Numbered from the stretch's first letter, positions 1 through 10,010 are shown. The stretch is DNA of 64,000 nt from Nocardia niwae NBRC 108934 = DSM 45340 (GCF_001613465.1 NZ_BDCK01000017.1:186001-250000), one strand, 5' to 3'. Notes: generated by a model not told the origin, from the letters alone. Numbers and translations: made by a program.

Positions 1-1
1 A

Positions 2-1006
2 CCCGCCACGGCCGGTCGGCGCTCCGAGGCGATCCACCGCTTTCTCGTCCAGCCCGCCGACGCGGGCATCGTGGGCTCGGTCGACGGCGGCAAACTCCTC
101 GAATGGATCGACAAAGTCGCCTACGCGGCGGCTGCCCAGTGGAGCGGCCGCTACTGCGTCACCGCCTACGTCGGGAACATCCATCTCGATCGGCCGATCG
201 CGGTCGGCGAGCTGGTCGAATTGCACGCCGACCTGGTGCACACCGGGCGCACCAGCATGCACATCCTGGTGACGGTCTATTCCACCGACCCCACCCGGGT
301 GAAGCCGGTGCAGTCGGCGCAGTGCCTGACGATCTTCGTCGCGGTGGACGACGCCCGGCGCACCGTCGAAGTGCCGCAATGGAATCCGACGACGCTGCTG
401 GAATTGCAGCGGCACCGGCAGGCCCGCGCCCGGATCTCGGTGCGCAAGCACATCGAGGAGGCGATGGCCGCCCAGCGGTACACCTCCGCGGGCACCGCGC
501 CGAGCGCCACCCTGCGGTTCCTGGCAGCGCCTTCGGACATCAACTGGGGTGGCAAGGTGCACGGCGGCCGGACGATGCGGTGGATCGACGAGGCGGCGTA
601 CGTGTGCGGCGCGGACTGGGCCGGACAGCGGGTCATCACCTCCTACTTCGGCGGGATCCGTTTCTACCGCCCGATCGTGATCGGCCACGTCGTGGAGGTC
701 ACCGCGCGGCTGATCCACACCGGACCGCGCAGCATGCATGTGAGCGTCCACGTGACGTCCACCGACGCGCACTCCGACGAACCGGCGCTGGCGGCGCACG
801 GCCTGGCCGTGGTCGTCGCGGTGGACGACGAGGGAAAGGCGCGCGACGTGCGGCAATGGCAGCCGGTGTCCGAGGAGGATCTGGCGCTGGACGCGCACGC
901 CCGGCACCTGATCGAACTGCGGTCGGTGGTCGAGCCGTTCACCCTGGCGAGCGCGGTGCCGTCGGATGCCGAGCCGAGTCATTTCCGCGTGCCTGCGCCG
1001 AGCTGA
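2..1006 (+). CDS. Acyl-CoA thioesterase, double hotdog, 5'-truncated by the window edge
   Basis: Two tandem hotdog domains make up this protein. The first carries GSVDGGKLLEWIDKVAY and the second the parallel GGKVHGGRTMRWIDEAAY. Each is followed by a matching strand block with HTGRTSMH or HTGPRSMH, so the halves are an internal duplication typical of acyl-CoA hydrolases of the cytosolic BACH/YciA group. Such enzymes release CoA from fatty acyl-CoA. The frame is open to the left edge. A GTG at 71 falls inside the first conserved motif, so the true start lies upstream of the window. The gene ends 31 bp before moxR. Chain-length preference cannot be read from sequence. Confidence 0.85.
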   Translation, partial: PATAGRRSEAIHRFLVQPADAGIVGSVDGGKLLEWIDKVAYAAAAQWSGRYCVTAYVGNIHLDRPIAVGELVELHADLVHTGRTSMHILVTVYSTDPTRVKPVQSAQCLTIFVAVDDARRTVEVPQWNPTTLLELQRHRQARARISVRKHIEEAMAAQRYTSAGTAPSATLRFLAAPSDINWGGKVHGGRTMRWIDEAAYVCGADWAGQRVITSYFGGIRFYRPIVIGHVVEVTARLIHTGPRSMHVSVHVTSTDAHSDEPALAAHGLAVVVAVDDEGKARDVRQWQPVSEEDLALDAHARHLIELRSVVEPFTLASAVPSDAEPSHFRVPAPS

Positions 1007-1037
1007 GCCCGAGCCGCCCGGTCTAGACTAGTTACCG

Positions 1038-1922
<885 letters not shown>

Positions 1923-2296
1923 GATGACGCGCCCGCTCGGCTCGCCCCACTCCTGCCGTTCGCAACCCAACCCGCCGCCAGGACCCGGCCCGGCCGCTCC
2001 CGCGACCCGGCAGGCTTGTTCACCATCCCGGCCGGACGCACGCACTGGGCCCGTACTCGGTCGCGCCTGCGAGGAACGCACTTATCCGAGCCTGCGCATC
2101 GCTCCGGTGGGGGAGGAGGTGGGCCCTGTGACGTCGGTCCGGAAGGTCGCACTTCCCGGCGTCCAGGCGGCTGCCAGCAGCCACGAAGCGTTGCGGCGCT
2201 GCAAGGCATCCACTTCGCAGCTCAGTCGACGCGCCCGTTCGCGTTTTCGCTCCGGCGCACTGATGGCAGTGCGATGCATGGTTGCCGGAGTCGGGC
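1923..2296. other. Unexplained 374 bp gap between moxR and the VWA gene
   Basis: Genes of this pair are usually coupled. A good ribosome site (GGAGG at about 1913-1917) and an ATG at 1924 follow the moxR stop at once, but that frame runs about 128 codons of Pro/Arg/Ser-rich sequence without recognisable features and ends at 2310, out of frame with the VWA protein. I see no transposase, clear terminal repeats or RNA gene. It may be inserted sequence that displaced the VWA start. Confidence 0.4.
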
Positions 2297-3721
2297 ATGA
2301 GCATCGCTGAAGGCCACGCCGGTGGGACGGGCCGCCGATGCTCGGACTCGATCACTGATCGCCTCGTCGAGTTCGTCGGGCTGCTGCGCGATCACGGCAT
2401 CAACGCGGGGCCGAGTGAAACCATCGATGCGGCTGAGGCGATGGTCGCCCTCGGAATCGAGGATCGCGATCGTCTGCGCTCCGGCATGGCCGCCTGCCTG
2501 CTGCGCCGCAATGGTCAACGCGCCGTGTTCGATCAACTCTTCGACCTCTACTTCCTGACCGCTCAGCAGCCGCAGCCCGTCGAGCCGTCGACACCCGAAT
2601 CCATCGAAGCACTGCGCGATCGGCTCGTCGCCGCACTGGCCCAGGACGATTCGGAGTCGGTCGCCGAACTGGTCGGCCAAGCGCTGACCGAACTCGGCGG
2701 CTACGGCGGCGCGGGCGCCGGGCAGTCCACCGCGCCGGTCACCACCGCATCCGGCGCAGGCTGGTCTTCTTACCTGACCATGAAAGCCCTAGGCGCGGAA
2801 GAACTCATCGATCGCATCGTGGCGGGCATGAACGGCTCTTCCCCGTTCGACACCACTGTCCACACCATCGAAGCCAACCGCCGCCTCGCCGCGTTCCGCA
2901 CCGCCGTCCAAACCGAGGCCCGCCTGCGCTCGGCGCAGTTGCGCGGCACCGAATACATCGCCCGCCGCGGCGTCGAATCCAGCACCGACCAGATCGATTT
3001 CCTGGGCGCCCGCGAACAGGATCTCGCCGAAATGCGCCGCCTGGTGCACCCTTTGGCCCGCAAACTCGCCACCCGTCTCGCCGTCCGCCGCCGCAAAGCC
3101 GTCCGCGGCCAGATCGACCTGCGCCGCACCCTGCGCCGCTCCATGTCCACCGGCGGCGTCCCCATCGACCCGGTGCTGCGCGCCCGCAAACACGGCCGTC
3201 CCGATCTCGTCGTCCTCGCCGACATCTCCGGCTCGGTCACCGGTTTCGCCGAATTCACCCTCCACCTGATCCAGGCGCTGCAAGACCAATTCAGCAAGGT
3301 CCGCAGCTTCGGCTTCGTCGACACCTGCGACGAGATCACCTCCTTCTTCACCCCGGGAGAACCTCCGGCACCCGGCACCGCCGCCCGAATCATTCGCTCC
3401 ACCGAGGTCGCTCGCTTCGGCAGCTCCAATTACGGCGAAGCGTTCCAAGGGTTCCTCGACAACTACGCCGACGCCCTCGGCCCGCGCACCTCGGTTCTCA
3501 TCCTCGGCGACGCGCGGACCAACCGCACGGATCCGAATCTCACTGCGGTGCGGACGATCGCCGACCGGGCGAAGCACACCTACTGGCTGAATCCGGAGCC
3601 CTCGCGATCGTGGTCGACGGGGGATTCCGCCGCCCATGTCTACGCGGACTGCGTGACGATGCACGAGTGCCGGAACGTCAAGCAATTGACCGAGGTCATC
3701 GCCCGTTTGCTGCCGGCGTGA
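2297..3721 (+). CDS. VWA-domain (CoxE-like) protein
   Basis: A 474-residue protein with an N-terminal helical region (SITDRLVEFVGLLRDHG at about 18-34) and a C-terminal von Willebrand A domain with the metal-ion-dependent adhesion motif DISGS at 309-313. This is the CoxE/DUF58-like partner of MoxR ATPases, and the two probably work as one unit on a protein substrate. Start choice is uncertain: ATG 2297 and TTG 2282 are both in frame, and homologous N-termini would be expected to begin nearer the SITDRLVEF segment, so the first 15 or so residues may be an artefact of the upstream gap. The central part is very rich in Arg and Ala. Confidence 0.82.
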   Translation: MSIAEGHAGGTGRRCSDSITDRLVEFVGLLRDHGINAGPSETIDAAEAMVALGIEDRDRLRSGMAACLLRRNGQRAVFDQLFDLYFLTAQQPQPVEPSTPESIEALRDRLVAALAQDDSESVAELVGQALTELGGYGGAGAGQSTAPVTTASGAGWSSYLTMKALGAEELIDRIVAGMNGSSPFDTTVHTIEANRRLAAFRTAVQTEARLRSAQLRGTEYIARRGVESSTDQIDFLGAREQDLAEMRRLVHPLARKLATRLAVRRRKAVRGQIDLRRTLRRSMSTGGVPIDPVLRARKHGRPDLVVLADISGSVTGFAEFTLHLIQALQDQFSKVRSFGFVDTCDEITSFFTPGEPPAPGTAARIIRSTEVARFGSSNYGEAFQGFLDNYADALGPRTSVLILGDARTNRTDPNLTAVRTIADRAKHTYWLNPEPSRSWSTGDSAAHVYADCVTMHECRNVKQLTEVIARLLPA

Positions 3722-3884
3722 CTCGGTCCGCCGCAAGGCGTCATACCCGAATGCGACCCGATTTCCGCTCCGGTACGGTGCGGCTGCCGGTGAATCCGCA
3801 GGGCAGATCGGGAGGATTCCCTCCCGCTCACCGCATCCGCGTTCGGGCGACCCGGCGAAGACATCACCGGGCCGGGCTCGGCCG

Positions 3885-4508
3885 CTACCTGAGCCGCTGC
3901 CGCCCACCCGACCCACCGCCCAGCGTGGGACGTAACTTGTGCACAACCGCGGCCGTCGCGGTGGCCGTCACGTCGTCGACCCAGTCCGGAATGGGCGCCG
4001 CGTTCGCGATGTACTCGCGGACGAGCCCATAGGGAATCGCCTTGACGGCGGCCACCGCGATCGCCATGCGATGTTCGTCGGCGTCGCCGAACTCCGCCGC
4101 GACGGCGGCACGCAGCGCGTCGTTCATTCGGTCGTTGACCGCGGCGATGTCGGCGCGCAACTCGGCGGAGCCCACGTCGAGCAGTTCCGCACGCCGGAAC
4201 ATCTTCATCGCACGAGCTTCGGTGGGATGCTCACGGCAGTACCGCGGCAGGTGCATCGCGGCGGCGAGCAGCGGGTCGGCTCCCGACAGCGCCGCGACCA
4301 GTCCGGTCTGGAAGCGCTGGATCGAGCGCAGCCACAGCCGGGCGAGCAACTCTTCGCGGGAGGCGAAGCGCACGTATATCGATCCGGTATGGACGCCGGA
4401 GGCAGCACTGATCGCGGCGATGGTGGGCCTGGTGATCGCCGGATCGGCAAGCAAATCGCGCGCGGCGTCGAGGATCTGGTCGTCGGTGAAGCGCCGGGGT
4501 CTTGCCAT
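3885..4508 (-). CDS. TetR-family transcriptional regulator
   Basis: A 207-residue repressor. The N-terminal TetR DNA-binding domain has the helix-turn-helix TIAAISAASGVHTGSIYVRF at about residues 29-48, and the rest is the helical ligand domain. It is divergent from a small membrane protein gene with only 30 bp between the start codons. That gap holds an inverted repeat (CCTAA, 8 bp, TTAGG), so it very likely controls both itself and that neighbour. The ligand is unknown. Confidence 0.88.
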   Translation of the reverse strand: MARPRRFTDDQILDAARDLLADPAITRPTIAAISAASGVHTGSIYVRFASREELLARLWLRSIQRFQTGLVAALSGADPLLAAAMHLPRYCREHPTEARAMKMFRRAELLDVGSAELRADIAAVNDRMNDALRAAVAAEFGDADEHRMAIAVAAVKAIPYGLVREYIANAAPIPDWVDDVTATATAAVVHKLRPTLGGGSGGRQRLR

Positions 4509-4517
4509 GGGAGACAG

Positions 4518-4535
4518 CCTAAGGCAAGGTTTAGG
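4518..4535. promoter_or_regulatory. Candidate TetR operator
   Basis: Inverted repeat CCTAA (4518-4522), 8 bp spacer, TTAGG (4531-4535) fills the 30 bp between the divergent TetR and membrane protein starts. Position and symmetry fit a TetR dimer site. The right arm also overlaps the ribosome site of the plus-strand gene. Confidence 0.5.
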
Positions 4536-4538
4536 AAT

Positions 4539-4889
4539 ATGGATTCAAAAACTGTGTTCCCGCTGACGGGCGGTTTGCTCGCATTCATCGGATCGGCCCA
4601 TACCGCGCTCGGCGTCGTCATCTGGGCGACCGGTCGAGAGCAGACCGAACTCGCCTTCTGGTTCACCGCGTTCGGAGTCGCCGCCGTGGGCTTCGGCATC
4701 GCCGTGATCGAGACGGAGCGAACGCGCGGCTACGTACCAGCGCCGATCCTCACCGCGATCGCCGTGCTCACCGCGTTCGGCCTCGCGTTCGAGCCCGTGT
4801 CCGGGTTTCTCACCGTTCTGGTGCCGCTGGCCATCGGCGTCCGCGGATGGCTACGTCATCGCCGCATCGCCGCGGTTCCGGCAGGGTAA
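4539..4889 (+). CDS. Small four-helix membrane protein (DUF6463-like)
   Basis: A 116-residue integral membrane protein. Hydrophobic segments lie at about residues 8-28, 38-56, 66-84 and 88-104, with a basic tail. The pattern, starting with a GSAHTALGVVIW helix, resembles DUF6463 proteins that are often paired with TetR regulators. ATG 4539 is preceded by TTAGGA. It is divergent from the TetR gene and probably its target. Function is not known. Confidence 0.72.
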   Translation: MDSKTVFPLTGGLLAFIGSAHTALGVVIWATGREQTELAFWFTAFGVAAVGFGIAVIETERTRGYVPAPILTAIAVLTAFGLAFEPVSGFLTVLVPLAIGVRGWLRHRRIAAVPAG

Positions 4890-4989
4890 GCCCCCAGCCC
4901 GGTCACATCTCATGGCGAGGCGAGCCGACTGTGCTTCCCGCCGTCGCGAGCCCGGCCGAGATCCCCGTCGCGACCGGGGATCAGGTTGC

Positions 4990-5538
4990 CTACGAGCCGA
5001 CGCCGCCGATGTCGGGGCGGCCCTGGCCGAGTACGCCACGCTGGATCGTGCCACCACTGGCCGGAACGCCTCGGTCGTGGACCGCGGTTCCGCTCGGGCG
5101 CAGGAAGGTCCCGGCGGCCAGGATCACCGCGGCCCCGACCGCCGGGTACACCAGGGCATCGGCGTGCCGGTACCAGAAGGTGGCGTAGCGGTTGTCGGTG
5201 GTGTCGCACAGGTCATCGATCACCCGGGTGTTCGTCGTCTGGTCGACACAGATCCCGACGTGGATCGGTTGCGCGGTGTCGGTGGTCGGCGTGGCCGAGG
5301 TGATCCGAGAAGTGGTCGTCGGTGGCGGAGTGCTGGTCACCGGCGGAGTCGTGCGAGCCGGTGGCTTCGAGGTGGTGGTGTAGACCGTGGTGACGATCGG
5401 GCGGGGAGCGGCGGTGCCGCCGGCCCCGCACCCACTCGACACCAGCGCCATGGCTACCAGGGCGGGCAAGGTGCACGAGACACGGCGCGACGCCATGACC
5501 CGCTTCTGCCGACGATCGCAGCCCGAGACGTCGCTCAT
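4990..5538 (-). CDS. Putative lipoprotein with Thr/Pro linker and C-terminal membrane segment
   Basis: A 182-residue exported protein. A basic N-terminus and hydrophobic stretch lead to VSSGC at 33-37, a weak lipobox because Ser rather than Leu/Val sits at -3. A Thr/Pro-rich linker follows (about 48-90), then a short region with two cysteines and a hydrophobic helix at about 133-152. ATG 5538 has a strong AGGGAGG site in front. The ATG at 5496 (residue 15) is an alternative start. I do not recognise the family. Confidence 0.6.
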   Translation of the reverse strand: MSDVSGCDRRQKRVMASRRVSCTLPALVAMALVSSGCGAGGTAAPRPIVTTVYTTTSKPPARTTPPVTSTPPPTTTSRITSATPTTDTAQPIHVGICVDQTTNTRVIDDLCDTTDNRYATFWYRHADALVYPAVGAAVILAAGTFLRPSGTAVHDRGVPASGGTIQRGVLGQGRPDIGGVGS

Positions 5539-5683
5539 CCATTCCCTCCCTGCATCTTCGAACCCCTGCCACCGAACCGCCCGATGCTAGCAACGCCCCG
5601 GCGCGCACACGATCAATCCGCAGTTGGTGAAATGCCAATTGCCGGAATGTTTTTTCCTGCTCAGCCCCCGGGTCATTCGCTGA

Positions 5684-5917
5684 TCACCCTATCCATCCCC
5701 GCATCGTCATGACGTGTTCGGCGAGATCTTCGATCGTCATCATCTCGGGATGGCTGTAATACATCAGCTCGAACTTGCGTTTCCGCCACTGTGTCGGATC
5801 CATCCGCCCCTCGTCGCTGGTGTCGCACAGCGATTCGAGCCGGCCGAGATCGAAGGGTTCCTTGCCACGAGCGTGGGCGTCCGCCTTCACCGCCGCCAGG
5901 CGTTCGGACCTCGTCAT
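5684..5917 (-). CDS. Hypothetical protein, 77 residues
   Basis: A small, charged, helical protein ending in a segment with FELMYYSHPEMMTIEDLAEH. I do not recognise the family. AGGAG lies 5 nt before ATG 5917, which I take as the start. A GTG at 5971 would add 18 plausible residues but has its AGGAG touching the codon. A stop closes the frame just upstream, near 6007. It lies 87 bp downstream of the GNAT gene on the same strand and may be the last gene of the XRE-GNAT operon. Confidence 0.5.
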   Translation of the reverse strand: MTRSERLAAVKADAHARGKEPFDLGRLESLCDTSDEGRMDPTQWRKRKFELMYYSHPEMMTIEDLAEHVMTMRGWIG

Positions 5918-6004
5918 ATTCTCCTGCCGCCATATCGCGGCGGCGTAGCGGCGTGCGTCCTCGATATCCACTCCTGCGCTTGTGCGTGTCCGTAGACGAT
6001 GCGA

Positions 6005-6598
6005 TTACCCGGCCTGCTGCAGGTCACGCATGAGGACGTCGAACCGAGGGGCATCGGGCCAACTCGGCCGCAGAGTGCCGACGCGGTACCACCCCCACCG
6101 GCGATAGTTGTCATACGCCCGATGATTCTCCGGCCGAACCAGCAGTGTCGCCCGCTGCTCCGGCCGACCCGCGAGCAGATTGTCGTGCAGGGCACGCGCG
6201 ATACCTCGACCGGTGAACTGCTTGCGCACCATGATCTCGCTGAAAGCGAATGTGCGGGAACCATCCTCGACGGTGAACGCGGCCTGGTCACCTTCGTCCA
6301 GCCGCAGTCCATCCCACCACGCAGTCTTGGCGGTGAGCGGCCATCCCCACGCCTGCCCGCAGGACTCGCCATGGGAACGGGCAATCACCAACTCGAACGC
6401 ACCGGCACGAGCGGGGTCGGTGTAGGCGTCGAATCGGTGCATGAACGCCTCGAAGGATTCGAACTCCTCACCGGACTCGATCGCATCGACGTAGGAGTCG
6501 AGGAAGATGCGTTCGACGTCGCCGCGAAGTTCACGGGCCTGCGCGGCTGTGTAGTGCTGGAAATTGAGGTCGGACAACGCGGACTGCTCGGAGGTCAT
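6005..6598 (-). CDS. GNAT-family N-acetyltransferase
   Basis: A 197-residue acetyltransferase. The acetyl-CoA binding motif A appears as MVRKQFTGRGIARALHDNLL at about residues 121-140, preceded by the strand FAFSEI and followed by LLVRPENHRAYDNYRRWGW, the usual motif B. Its start overlaps the stop of the XRE-TPR regulator by 4 nt (ATGA), so the two are translationally coupled and probably functionally linked. The substrate, small molecule or protein, is not predictable. Confidence 0.83.
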   Translation of the reverse strand: MTSEQSALSDLNFQHYTAAQARELRGDVERIFLDSYVDAIESGEEFESFEAFMHRFDAYTDPARAGAFELVIARSHGESCGQAWGWPLTAKTAWWDGLRLDEGDQAAFTVEDGSRTFAFSEIMVRKQFTGRGIARALHDNLLAGRPEQRATLLVRPENHRAYDNYRRWGWYRVGTLRPSWPDAPRFDVLMRDLQQAG

Positions 6599-7929
6599 GC
6601 GGTGTTCGTCCTTCCCGCCAGCTCATCAAATCGTGTCGAGAACTCTTCGGAACGGCCTTCCGCGACTACTCGCACTGGTTCGAGCAGGCGCAGTGTGCGA
6701 GTGGAGGACACGGAGTTCTCCAGGTCGGCGAGAACCGACATGCCCTCCTCTACTGCAGTGCCGATGTCACCCAGGTCGGCGAGTGCCGCCGCAGATCCTG
6801 CGCGGTAGTTGGCAGAGTTACGGGCACTGGTCTTACTCACCGCCAACCCGGAGCACAGGTCCGCCGACCTCGCACGATCGCCCAAGTGGCTGAAACCGCG
6901 GGCTTCATGGCTTCTGATTTCGGTGGCATTAACGAACCGCAACCACGGTGGGCAGTCCTCGCGCGACTCATGGTCGAGCGCGAAATCGAGCTCCCGCCAG
7001 GCGGTGGCCATGGACTTTCCGAAGGCCATGCGCTCGCCGAGGATTCCGTACGCTTGTGCCTCACGTGTTGCGATAAGGGCATGAACTCGACCCGGTGCGT
7101 GGCCGCGTGTGAGCGCCCGAGCGCGGCCGGCGAGGGCTAGGGCGCGATGCGGATTCGCTTCGCCCGTGCGTTGCCGTGACAGCGCCATCTGTGCGGCGTT
7201 GAGGCAGACATGCACAGTCAGTTCGTCATCACCGGCTTGACTGGCCAGCGCGAACGCATCGGCGTAGCAACTACGGGCGAGAGGGTACATATCAGCGTCA
7301 TAGGCCAGCCAACCCGCAATAGTCGCGAGTTCTCCTGCGGCACTGGTGAATGCGCGGCCCGCCGGTTCGGAGAAAGCGCAGGTATCCAAGAGGTGTTTCG
7401 CTGCTTCGAGTCCTTGAACGGCGTCGCTCACAAGAGCAGCGCCACCGACGACTTGCTCGCGGCGTCCGAACTCGGCCGCAAGCGCGTCGAGCCTTTGCGC
7501 GTCGGCGATCCCGAGCCGAGCCGGAGGTCGATCACCACCTGCCGCGAAGAACGCGGCACTGAGTAGCATTCCGAATTCACGTCGCTTCACAATGTCCTCG
7601 ACTTCCGGCGCACTATCGTGACGATCTATGACCAGGCTAGCGCTTGGTATGCCGGCGAAGCGCGGGTGAACAAGCGGCACCGTAGCCTCGTGTACGGAGT
7701 TGATCTCGGCGCGGAAACGAGCACGCTGTTCGTCGGTGAGTCGAGCAAGCTCGGTGTCCAACGCTTCAGCTGACTCATTCCGAACCGGCTTCGCGTAGGT
7801 TGCGCGCTCCCACTTACGAATCGTCGCGGTTGTGAAGCCCACCCTCTCGGCGAACTGCTCCTGCGTCAGCCGTAGGGCCGCCAAACGAAGCGCCTTGACC
7901 TCCACCTTTGTCCACTTGCTGACGATCAT
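6595..7929 (-). CDS. XRE-family regulator with TPR-like helical sensor domain
   Basis: A 444-residue regulator. Residues about 8-62 form an XRE helix-turn-helix (TQEQFAERVGFTTATIRKWE). The rest is an all-helical repeat region of the type seen in actinobacterial regulators with tetratricopeptide-like sensor domains. The start is ATG 7929. The frame is open up to 8148 but that extension is Pro/Gly-rich and overlaps the intergenic region. It is coupled to the downstream GNAT gene and divergent from a three-gene cassette of unknown function that it may control. The ligand is unknown. Confidence 0.8.
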   Translation of the reverse strand: MIVSKWTKVEVKALRLAALRLTQEQFAERVGFTTATIRKWERATYAKPVRNESAEALDTELARLTDEQRARFRAEINSVHEATVPLVHPRFAGIPSASLVIDRHDSAPEVEDIVKRREFGMLLSAAFFAAGGDRPPARLGIADAQRLDALAAEFGRREQVVGGAALVSDAVQGLEAAKHLLDTCAFSEPAGRAFTSAAGELATIAGWLAYDADMYPLARSCYADAFALASQAGDDELTVHVCLNAAQMALSRQRTGEANPHRALALAGRARALTRGHAPGRVHALIATREAQAYGILGERMAFGKSMATAWRELDFALDHESREDCPPWLRFVNATEIRSHEARGFSHLGDRARSADLCSGLAVSKTSARNSANYRAGSAAALADLGDIGTAVEEGMSVLADLENSVSSTRTLRLLEPVRVVAEGRSEEFSTRFDELAGRTNTA

Positions 7930-8119
7930 GCTCACCCCTGTTTCCCCTGCAATGCATGCTGGCGCAAGCGTATTACTTCTGTGTGAGTGCTGTGTCTGGG
8001 ATCGCGGGTCTGAGCTGGTGAAGCTGAAAGCAGCCCCGCCGCCGGGTTGAGATCGGACCTCCACCGACTCCCCGGCGGCGGGTGCTGACCACGTTGAACC
8101 TGGCGGAGGGGACACCCGA

Positions 8120-8617
8120 ATGAGTTCGCCCAACGACATCAAGGACACGCCGTTGTCGGTGTGCCACTTCTACCGAAATGTGTGTGGCCTGCCCGCTGAG
8201 GTATATCCGCCGCACACGGGCCGCATTGTGATCCGCACCGGGATCGTCTGCGGACTGATGATGCCGGCATTCATAGGTTCTGAGGTGAAGGCGCGGTTGG
8301 AGTGCCACGGTCCGGAGACGGGCCCAATTCTGACTCATCCGCGTTCGCAACGGTGGACATACCTGGCGGGTGCGGACCTTCCGGACGGGATAGCGCTGTT
8401 CGCGGAGATGTCGCGCTTGCAGGTTTCCATCATCCGTGGCGGAGGGATCATCGCTCTACCTGGTCCAGGCCAGCGACCGGGTCTGTTCCGTGCATGGGTC
8501 CAGCCCCCGCGCGACTCGTTCCGGCCGTCCGCACGCGCCGTGGTGGATGCGATTCGGGAGAGTGTTGCTGTCCAGCGTGCGAGCACGCGGAGGGGACCGG
8601 TGCACCATGCCCGATGA
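8120..8617 (+). CDS. Conserved-looking actinobacterial protein of unknown function
   Basis: A 165-residue soluble protein. It begins with LSVCHFYRNVCGLP and contains THPRSQRWTYLAGADLP at about 73-90, a pattern I associate with small actinobacterial proteins next to XRE regulators, but I cannot name a family. The next gene starts 11 nt before its stop, so the two are coupled. It is divergent from the XRE-TPR regulator, with 190 bp between starts. Confidence 0.6.
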   Translation: MSSPNDIKDTPLSVCHFYRNVCGLPAEVYPPHTGRIVIRTGIVCGLMMPAFIGSEVKARLECHGPETGPILTHPRSQRWTYLAGADLPDGIALFAEMSRLQVSIIRGGGIIALPGPGQRPGLFRAWVQPPRDSFRPSARAVVDAIRESVAVQRASTRRGPVHHAR

Positions 8618-8924
8618 CCCGCACGGGTGCGGCCCGGAATGCGAACCATGGATTACCGCGACGCATTGCGGCGTGACGAAGTTCGATCACGCGAGAGGTG
8701 AACTCCTGGCGGTGCGCTGTCCGTCGAACGCCTGCGTCGATCTCGTTGTGCCGCTTGTCGCAGGGCGGATCGCGCCACATGTCGTCACGACAGGTTCGAC
8801 CCGCAGTCGGTGCCCATGGACCGGCATTCGCGTGGTGGACGACCACACTACATTTCACGGCGAAAGCACGGAGTTCCATCCTCTCGATTCGTCTACTCGG
8901 GCCGACAGCCGGTCCCAGTCGTGA
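8607..8924 (+). CDS. Small Cys-rich protein of unknown function
   Basis: A 105-residue protein with cysteines spaced as possible metal ligands: HGCGPEC near residues 6-12, HCG near 20, RCPSNAC at about 37-43 and RCPW near 70. This suggests a zinc-ribbon-like fold, but no known family is recognised. It overlaps the preceding gene by 11 nt and the following one by 4 nt (GTGA), forming a tightly coupled trio. Confidence 0.55.
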   Translation: MPDDPHGCGPECEPWITATHCGVTKFDHARGELLAVRCPSNACVDLVVPLVAGRIAPHVVTTGSTRSRCPWTGIRVVDDHTTFHGESTEFHPLDSSTRADSRSQS

Positions 8925-9223
8925 GTTACGACGCTCGCGCGGAGGCTGAGATCGACGTACTCATGGACGTGCTGGCCGCGCTTGACGCTGCGACAGCGGC
9001 GACTGCTCGCGGCGGACTGAGTGATACCGAGCGTATTCGCCTGTCCGCCGTTGTGCTGTATGAGTTAATCGTCAGTGCGCGCAATGTCGCAGGCCCCGAC
9101 ACCGGGCGGTTGTATGCCGCGTCGATCCTTGACCCAATTATTGAAGGTCTCGCGGTCGCCGATGAGGTATCGCTGTTGGATGTGTTGATACCAGCACTCC
9201 TGGATCGCGACGATCTTTCCTAG
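8921..9223 (+). CDS. Small helical protein of unknown function
   Basis: A 100-residue, acidic, Ala/Leu-rich, mostly helical protein. GTG 8921 overlaps the stop of the Cys-rich gene (GTGA), which is why I reject the longer frame from 8810. It is the last gene of the coupled trio. It probably binds a partner, since long amphipathic helices dominate, but nothing more can be said. Confidence 0.52.
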   Translation: MSYDARAEAEIDVLMDVLAALDAATAATARGGLSDTERIRLSAVVLYELIVSARNVAGPDTGRLYAASILDPIIEGLAVADEVSLLDVLIPALLDRDDLS

Positions 9224-9417
9224 GGCTCGGTGTAGCGGGCGATCCGGGCCTCAGACCCAGGGACTTGCGAGGTCGCAGCGTGCACAGACTCGATGATCAG
9301 CTTCGAAGTGGTCCTCTCCTACGGCGCGACTGGCCTCGTCCGACGAGGACTCCGAGACTGATTCTGACCGACATCACAAACTACATTTACGGACGCGGCG
9401 GGTGGTCGGTTCGATTG

Positions 9418-9921
9418 TCAGACCCTCGCTCTAAGATCGCTCGCATGTTCGAGCCCGTCTCCCAGAGCGCAAAGCACGGCCTGCACAGCAGCCTCGAGCT
9501 CCTCGTGCTCCCAGAGACGAACAACTTTCCACCCTGCACCGGTCAAGGCCGCGTCTGCTGCGCGATCCCGTTCGACATTGCGGCGAAGCTTCGGCGCCCA
9601 GTACCACTCGTTGGTAGTCGGCTGCCGACCGTGTACAGGACAGACATGCCAGAAGCACCCGTCCACGAACACGGCGACTTTGCGGGCGGTGAAAACGATG
9701 TCTGGGCGGATCTTCACGGAGCCAACTTCCAGGCGAAGGTCCTTGCGGTAGCGGTACCCACGTCGATGCAAGGCGCGGCGAAGCGTCACCTCGGGCTTGG
9801 TGTCGGCTCGCCGGTTCGCCTGCATGTTGCGAGAGCGGCCAGCATCAAGCGGAGCCGGATACAGGCCTCGCTCATGCGCCGTCCGCCGGGCCATCTCCGC
9901 CTTGCTCTCAGTCATGTCCAC
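9418..9921 (-). CDS. vsr: Very short patch repair endonuclease (Vsr)
   Basis: A 167-residue Vsr-type mismatch nickase that cuts next to T:G mismatches produced by deamination of 5-methylcytosine. RPDIVF at 72-77 holds the catalytic Asp, and FVDGCFWHVCPVHG at 85-98 holds the conserved His and the Cys/His zinc ligands. The NVERDR motif follows at about 115-120. The N-terminal RRADTKPEVTLRRALHRRG is also family-typical. It is divergent from a C5 cytosine methyltransferase, the normal partner. The first 30 residues are longer than usual, and ATG at residue 3 or 10 is possible. Confidence 0.93.
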   Translation of the reverse strand: MDMTESKAEMARRTAHERGLYPAPLDAGRSRNMQANRRADTKPEVTLRRALHRRGYRYRKDLRLEVGSVKIRPDIVFTARKVAVFVDGCFWHVCPVHGRQPTTNEWYWAPKLRRNVERDRAADAALTGAGWKVVRLWEHEELEAAVQAVLCALGDGLEHASDLRARV

Positions 9922-10010
9922 TCCGGCTGTACGAGGAAAGACGCCCTACGGAAAGATACTCCTCACGATTGGCCCGGACGCCGCCGGCCACGACACCGAA
10001 AGGCATCGTT

